Below, one piece after another: positions 59,695-64,000 of a DNA stretch of 64,000 nucleotides (position 1 is its first letter; the number at the start of each line of letters is the position of its first letter). The DNA comes from Flavobacterium branchiicola (lineage in GTDB: Bacteria > Bacteroidota > Bacteroidia > Flavobacteriales > Flavobacteriaceae). The position numbers were made by a program, and so were the translations under genes. The DNA lies in assembly GCF_018383905.1 (NCBI RefSeq), contig NZ_JAGYWA010000010.1, forward strand, positions 1 through 64,000, written 5' to 3'. The notes beneath the pieces are model-generated. The model did no database searches, was not told the origin of the DNA, and was given only the letters and a program-made list of their open reading frames with translations.

Positions 59695-62094
59695 CTACCT
59701 CGCTCTATTATTCTCAGACTGCTCAATTTCTGACTTTTTATAAGTTGTCTTTTTTGAATCTCCAAAATTGTAGGTTGCTATCAATTTAAAATAATTAGTG
59801 CTGTAGGTTCTGTGGTAATAAATCTGGGTTTGCCCAACATTGTAATCTCCAGAAACCATAAACTTATGAAAGATGTCGTTTGCAGTAAAATTGAGTTTTA
59901 AGGCATCTTTAAAAAAGTTTCTTTCTATACCTAAAGTTACTGTCGATCTCTTGTTATCACTTCCTAAACCATAACTTCTATTTCCTAAATACCAAGCTAG
60001 AAGCTGAAGTTTAAAAAGTTTAGGAATCGTAAATGTATTATTAGTATATAAATACAACTGTGGTTTTACGGGACTAAATTCAAATGCATAAAAATTGTCT
60101 ACAGATTTAGTTAAATTCATGTTGATTGTATTGGTCGAATTCCACCATTTGAGATTGAAAGATCTTGAAAGCGAAGTAAAAAAAGCATGTCCTTTCTCGA
60201 GATTTAAAGCCCTTAAAATATAACTATTTGGTGTATCACCGCGCAAGGCCGCAGCAGAAATCGGGTCAATTTTATAGGTATATCCAATCTTAAAATCAAA
60301 CTTTTTGTACATCGTGCCTATTTCAAAAGCATGCGTTTTTTCCGGAAGCAAATTCGGATTGCCTTCAATAGTAGTAAAAGGATCCTGATAAATCACATAC
60401 GGGTTTAAAGCCTGATATCTTGGTCTTGTTATTCTGGAAACATAGGAAAAATGCCCTTTCCAATCTTCTGAAAAGTCAAAATTTAAAAGTACGTTTGGAA
60501 AAAAATTGCCGTACGTTTTTTCAAATTTCTGCATTCCATTGGCATTTGTAAATAAATTATAGCTTGTTTTTTCGGCTCTTGCACCAAGCGAAAAATTGAC
60601 TTTTTCACTCCATGTTCCAACATAATTAAAATAGGCGGCTGCAATTTTTTCGTTGTATTCAAAGTCGCTCGAAAGTTCATCGTCCATTTCGTAGTTTCCA
60701 TCTTCAGAATTAGAAATCAAGAAATCTGTTCCCGAGTTTATGGTGGCGTGACTGAACTTTGCTCCTGTTTCCAGCTTTGTTTTTTCATTTATTTTCTTCG
60801 AATAATCAGCTTGAACTGCAATTATATTGATTCGACTTCCCACATTATTCTTCAAATATTTTTGGGAATCTGTTTGTCCAACTAAACTATTTTCTTCAAT
60901 AAAGTCTCCAATTGTCTGATTGTAATTGGAATATTGCGACCCCACAAACAATGTCGAACCCTTTTCATCGGTTTTTCTATTATAATTTAGATTAATAAAC
61001 TGATTGAGTAAAACATCATTTCGGTCTACAACTGTTGCATAAAAACTGTTTCCTAAATTATCAGCAATTGAATTTCTGCTTTCAACAGTTCCGCCCAAAT
61101 CATTCACATTTCCGCTATAAGCGAGTGAAATATAATGATCTGAAGAAAAACTATATTGAAGTCCGAATCCGAAATTAGAATAATTATTAAACCTTCTTTT
61201 CCAGTCCGTTGTCAGTTCCGATTTCATGTATTCATCAGGATTTGGGCGTGTTCTTGTGGTATAAAGTAATTCGCGGTTTCTTCCTAACTGCAAACCATAA
61301 TTGGTTACAAAAGAGAATTTCCCTTTAGAATAACTAAAATCAAGAAGCGTATTATAAAGTGTTCCGCCAAATTTAGAAACCGTTACGTGCTGATTTGCAG
61401 TCCCCATTATTCCGCTTTCTATATTTTGCTTGGTAATAATATTGATTACTGCTTTTCCTTCGGCATCGTATCTGGAAGACGGATTAGAAATAACTTCAAT
61501 TTTCTGAATCTGCGAAACCGGAATTGCGGCAAACCGTTCGTAATTAATCAAAATTCCGTTGAGATAAATAATTGCTTCGCCTTTTCCGAGAACACTGATT
61601 TCTCCATCGGCAACTACTACATTTGGAACTCTGCCTAACAATTCGTTTACCGAACTGCTTGTGGCCAGAACAGTTCCGTTTACATTCACCTCAAGATTTC
61701 CGTTTGCTCCATATTTCATTAATGAAGGCTGGCTTTTTACTACAACTTCTGTTAACTGATTCTGATTTTCTTTTACAATAATAGAACCTAAATCTACATT
61801 TTCATTTCCGTCATAACTCACACGGAGATATTGGTCAGCAAATTCTCCTGAAGTTAATTTAACTAAAACCTCTCTTTCATTGATTCCTGTTATTTGGAAA
61901 ACGCCATCCAAAAAATCCTGATGTTTAATTAGTATCGAATCTTTTATTGTTAACACAGAAGCTGTTCCCATCATCAATTGATGGTTTGAATTGACGACTT
62001 TTCCAGAAACTTTCTGAATGAACTGTGCATTGGATTGCGTTACATTTAGAAGAAAACAATAAATGTAAGCGATAATTAAAACTGAAAACCTCAT
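59695..62094 (-). CDS. TonB-dependent receptor-like outer-membrane beta-barrel protein
   Basis: A 799-residue outer-membrane protein: signal peptide ending QSNAQ (about residue 23), carboxypeptidase-regulatory-like domain (about 25-110), plug domain (about 115-215, with SSVNELLGRVPNVVV and GEAIIYLNGI), then a C-terminal barrel of the OMP_b-brl_3 type ending FKLIATYNFGDSKK. The terminal segment after the last strand is unusually long and polar for a barrel. The ligand is unknown. It is energised presumably by TonB from 6955. Its upstream neighbour is an AraC regulator. Confidence 0.88.
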   Translation of the reverse strand: MRFSVLIIAYIYCFLLNVTQSNAQFIQKVSGKVVNSNHQLMMGTASVLTIKDSILIKHQDFLDGVFQITGINEREVLVKLTSGEFADQYLRVSYDGNENVDLGSIIVKENQNQLTEVVVKSQPSLMKYGANGNLEVNVNGTVLATSSSVNELLGRVPNVVVADGEISVLGKGEAIIYLNGILINYERFAAIPVSQIQKIEVISNPSSRYDAEGKAVINIITKQNIESGIMGTANQHVTVSKFGGTLYNTLLDFSYSKGKFSFVTNYGLQLGRNRELLYTTRTRPNPDEYMKSELTTDWKRRFNNYSNFGFGLQYSFSSDHYISLAYSGNVNDLGGTVESRNSIADNLGNSFYATVVDRNDVLLNQFINLNYNRKTDEKGSTLFVGSQYSNYNQTIGDFIEENSLVGQTDSQKYLKNNVGSRINIIAVQADYSKKINEKTKLETGAKFSHATINSGTDFLISNSEDGNYEMDDELSSDFEYNEKIAAAYFNYVGTWSEKVNFSLGARAEKTSYNLFTNANGMQKFEKTYGNFFPNVLLNFDFSEDWKGHFSYVSRITRPRYQALNPYVIYQDPFTTIEGNPNLLPEKTHAFEIGTMYKKFDFKIGYTYKIDPISAAALRGDTPNSYILRALNLEKGHAFFTSLSRSFNLKWWNSTNTINMNLTKSVDNFYAFEFSPVKPQLYLYTNNTFTIPKLFKLQLLAWYLGNRSYGLGSDNKRSTVTLGIERNFFKDALKLNFTANDIFHKFMVSGDYNVGQTQIYYHRTYSTNYFKLIATYNFGDSKKTTYKKSEIEQSENNRAR

Positions 62095-62207
62095 AAAATT
62101 CTAGCGATTAGTTTGACTTTGATAAAACAAAAGTCAGTTCTAAATCGCACTAAAAGGTAATCGAAAGCGAAATCAGGAGTACTGATTTATAAATTAGGAC
62201 TCAAATT

Positions 62208-63269
62208 TTAGGATTGCAAAGCCTGAATTTGATAATTAAGAGGGGTTGTTCCGGTATGTTTTTTAAAGGCAGCAAAGAATGTCGATTTAGAATTAAAACC
62301 AACATCGTAGCCAACAGATTCTAAAGTTAATTTATCTGTCGAAGCAATAATTTTACATGCTTCATTGATTCTGAATTCGTTTACAAAACTGGTAAAATTC
62401 TTTCCCAGATTATTATTTAAAAACTGCGACAACTGATGACCGGAAATATTAATTTCCTTAGACAAATCTTGTAGTGTGAGGTTTGGATTTTTGTACAAAC
62501 TCTTTTCAAACATGACGTTTTCTAGTTTTGCTGACCAAATTACAGCTTCAGCCGAATCGATCTTTTTACTCGAAATCTTCGGACCGTATAGTAAAAATAA
62601 ATCGTCTGTTTTTTTTCGGTACAAAAGAATTGAAATTCCTAAATATAAAATGAACGAAAAAACAACTGCGCCACTTATATATAATGCACCGGGCGCCCCT
62701 ATGATAGCTAAAAAATAGAAAAAGAATAAAAGGAAGTTACCAAAAAATAGCATTCCGAACCACATTTCGGCTGGACTTGCTTTTTCTTTTCTGGTCACGA
62801 TTTTCCTCAAAACATTACGAAGTTCTAAACCCGCAAATACAATATAAGCAAACCATTGCAGGTATATGATTCTGATGAAAAATCCGCTCCAAAGTTTTGG
62901 ATAAACTTCATAGGGATACAAAACACCCACCACAACAGCTAAAGTTCCCCATAAAGCGAGCATCATTTTCCAGGATTTTGGCATGATCTGTACTTCATCA
63001 ACAGCCGATTTTATAAAATAATACAAACAAGGCCCGATGAAAAAACAAGCTGTAAGCCCAAATTGCAGATACATTTTTGGAAGTTCAGGATGAAAATAAA
63101 CAAATACCGATTTTGCAATTCTAATACTTAAGGCAAACAAAAGCGCACCCAGAAAATAATTCGTCAGGTATTTTTTCTTGGTAAAAAGAAAAAAATAAAC
63201 ACCGAGAATAATTCCGTTGAAAGCGCCTAAAGCACTAAAAAAGAATAAAAGTTCCTTGCCAGCATCCAT
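62208..63269 (-). CDS. AraC-family regulator with N-terminal membrane domain
   Basis: A 353-residue protein with about seven hydrophobic segments in residues 5-220 and a C-terminal AraC helix-turn-helix domain (about 255-350). The latter includes LTLQDLSKEINISGHQLSQFLNNNLGKNFTSFVNEFR and LTLESVGYDVGFNSKSTFFAAFKKHTGTTPLNY. This membrane-tethered layout is common in Bacteroidota. It lies 113 bases upstream of the receptor gene on the same strand and probably regulates it or shares its transcript. Confidence 0.88.
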   Translation of the reverse strand: MDAGKELLFFFSALGAFNGIILGVYFFLFTKKKYLTNYFLGALLFALSIRIAKSVFVYFHPELPKMYLQFGLTACFFIGPCLYYFIKSAVDEVQIMPKSWKMMLALWGTLAVVVGVLYPYEVYPKLWSGFFIRIIYLQWFAYIVFAGLELRNVLRKIVTRKEKASPAEMWFGMLFFGNFLLFFFYFLAIIGAPGALYISGAVVFSFILYLGISILLYRKKTDDLFLLYGPKISSKKIDSAEAVIWSAKLENVMFEKSLYKNPNLTLQDLSKEINISGHQLSQFLNNNLGKNFTSFVNEFRINEACKIIASTDKLTLESVGYDVGFNSKSTFFAAFKKHTGTTPLNYQIQALQS

Positions 63270-63405
63270 AAATTAAGTCTGTTATATCTTAAACAAAGCT
63301 AGAAAGATTATTTTTAAATGAAAATAAATCAGTTAACTTTATATTTAAGGAAATTAGTTGGGTAAAATAAATCAAAAATAATTTTATATTTTGTAAAATC
63401 TAATC

Positions 63406-63733
63406 TTAACCCGTTGGGTGAAATTGAACAAAATTTAATTTAAAAACATAGAAATATAGGCTTTTACTCAAGATTAAAGAAAAAGCAAGCTTTAAAACAT
63501 AGCTCTATGTATATTATTAGAAGTAAAACGTCTTTTTTAATGCTATAAAAACATAGCCCAAGGTTTCAACCTTGGGGACGTAACGATAATCGCTTCTCTT
63601 TATGTACCCAAGGTTGAAACCTTGGGCTATATTGATTTAGAATCTCATTCTTAAATTATATAGAAAAAGCTTTTACAAATAGTCACGAATCGTTGAGACT
63701 ATGTATTAAAAATAATTGTACCCAACGGGTTAA
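63406..63733. repeat. 328-bp segment bounded by perfect 14-bp inverted repeats
   Basis: TTAACCCGTTGGGT (63406-63419) is exactly inverted as ACCCAACGGGTTAA (63720-63733). Inside lies the fourth AACATAGCCCAAGG palindrome (63550-63633) and no ORF of note. The form suggests a non-autonomous, MITE-like element. It takes up most of the gene-free gap before the last gene. Confidence 0.7.
63550..63633. repeat. AACATAGCCCAAGG palindromic element, copy D
   Basis: The left arm begins AACATAGCCCAAGGTTTCAA and the right arm ends CCTTGGGCTATATT, with about 40 bases between the arms, which can also pair in part. It is the best-conserved copy together with copy C. Confidence 0.8.
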
Positions 63734-63826
63734 AAATATATTTTTACTTCGGATAAAACTCAAAATCCGACGTCTGATTTTCCCAATTATAAATACTACT
63801 TTTGGCTTTTAAGAGTTTAAGTATTT

Positions 63827-64000
63827 ATGTTGAAAAAATTACTGTTTTTTACGGTTTTCATCTGGTTTTCTGCGCTTCAGGCTCAGGATACGGAATCAGC
63901 ATACAAAACCAAAAAAGTAATTGCAACACGCGACACCATTCATCTGGAGAAATTCAGTATAAACCCTGATTTCTTTGAACTTTTAAATACTAAAAATGAA
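63827..64000 (+). CDS. Exported protein, 5' part only
   Basis: An open frame from ATG at 63827 runs to the window edge (58 codons). It begins with a signal peptide (MLKKLLFFTVFIWFSALQAQ, cleavage after residue 20) and continues with KKVIATRDTIHLEKFSINPDFFELLN. No family is recognisable from this fragment. It follows the MITE-like segment by about 90 bases. Confidence 0.7.
   Translation, partial: MLKKLLFFTVFIWFSALQAQDTESAYKTKKVIATRDTIHLEKFSINPDFFELLNTKNE

Noticed and set aside
29102..63633. CRISPR array from repeated palindromic elements
   Set aside because: The four copies are many kilobases apart, with no regular spacing, and no cas genes are present.

Overview
This window is a 64 kb stretch of an A+T-rich chromosome of a member of the Bacteroidota, most likely a Flavobacterium. 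The evidence is the Flavobacteriia-type TonB/ExbB/ExbD operon, the DAHP synthase-chorismate mutase fusion, paired DUF3857 proteins, A-rich translation start regions with little Shine-Dalgarno signal, and several matches to the Bacteroidota promoter (TTTG, about 19 bases, TAnnTTTG). Nearly all of it is ordinary chromosomal gene content. I see no rRNA, tRNA, CRISPR array, prophage or intact insertion sequence.

Layout. 0.1-4 kb: a LolC/E-type permease, a Cys-cluster protein, a methyltransferase/DinB pair and queE. 4.1-9.9 kb: a minus-strand operon exbB-exbD-exbD-tonB-small membrane protein-PstS-like lipoprotein-TPR protein. 10-29 kb: a HerA-like ATPase, the kynurenine genes kmo and kynU placed apart, two serine beta-lactamase-fold proteins next to an AraC regulator, a penicillin acylase-type hydrolase, and an unrecognised 603-residue cysteine-containing protein. 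29-38 kb: queA, aroA, a MazG-like protein, two DUF3857 proteins, dtd and rsgA. 38.7-43.1 kb: the Phe/Tyr operon pheA-aminotransferase-tyrA-DAHP synthase/chorismate mutase. 43.9-47.6 kb: nrdB-nrdA. 47.9-59.7 kb: housekeeping genes (MarC, S41 protease, dCMP deaminase, HupE-like, TerB-like, fbp, aspartate kinase). 59.7-63.3 kb: an outer-membrane beta-barrel receptor and an AraC regulator with a membrane domain. A secreted protein is cut by the right edge.

The strongest discovery is in front of pheA. Reading the minus strand gives a good Bacteroidota promoter (43062-43092), then an unannotated 26-codon leader peptide (42952-43032) in which eight of residues 6-16 are Phe or Tyr. A terminator hairpin with a T-run follows and ends six bases before the pheA ATG. 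An 8-base segment in codons 20-22 of the leader is exactly complementary to the 5' arm of the terminator, so an antiterminator can form. This is a complete classical ribosome-mediated attenuator for the Phe/Tyr operon.

The other notable structure is between genes. At least five families of dispersed palindromes recur here: four copies of an 80-84 bp AACATAGCCCAAGG element, one of them inside a 328-bp segment bounded by perfect 14-bp inverted repeats; CCCGACAGG hairpins; a motif resembling ACTTATATCACTTATATGG placed 7-11 bases after the stop codons of four genes; a 106-bp stem-loop with perfect 35-bp arms; and GCCACGAATT and CTCGCAAAGTCGC repeats. They sit mainly at gene 3' ends, where they may act as terminators, transcript stabilisers or non-autonomous mobile elements.
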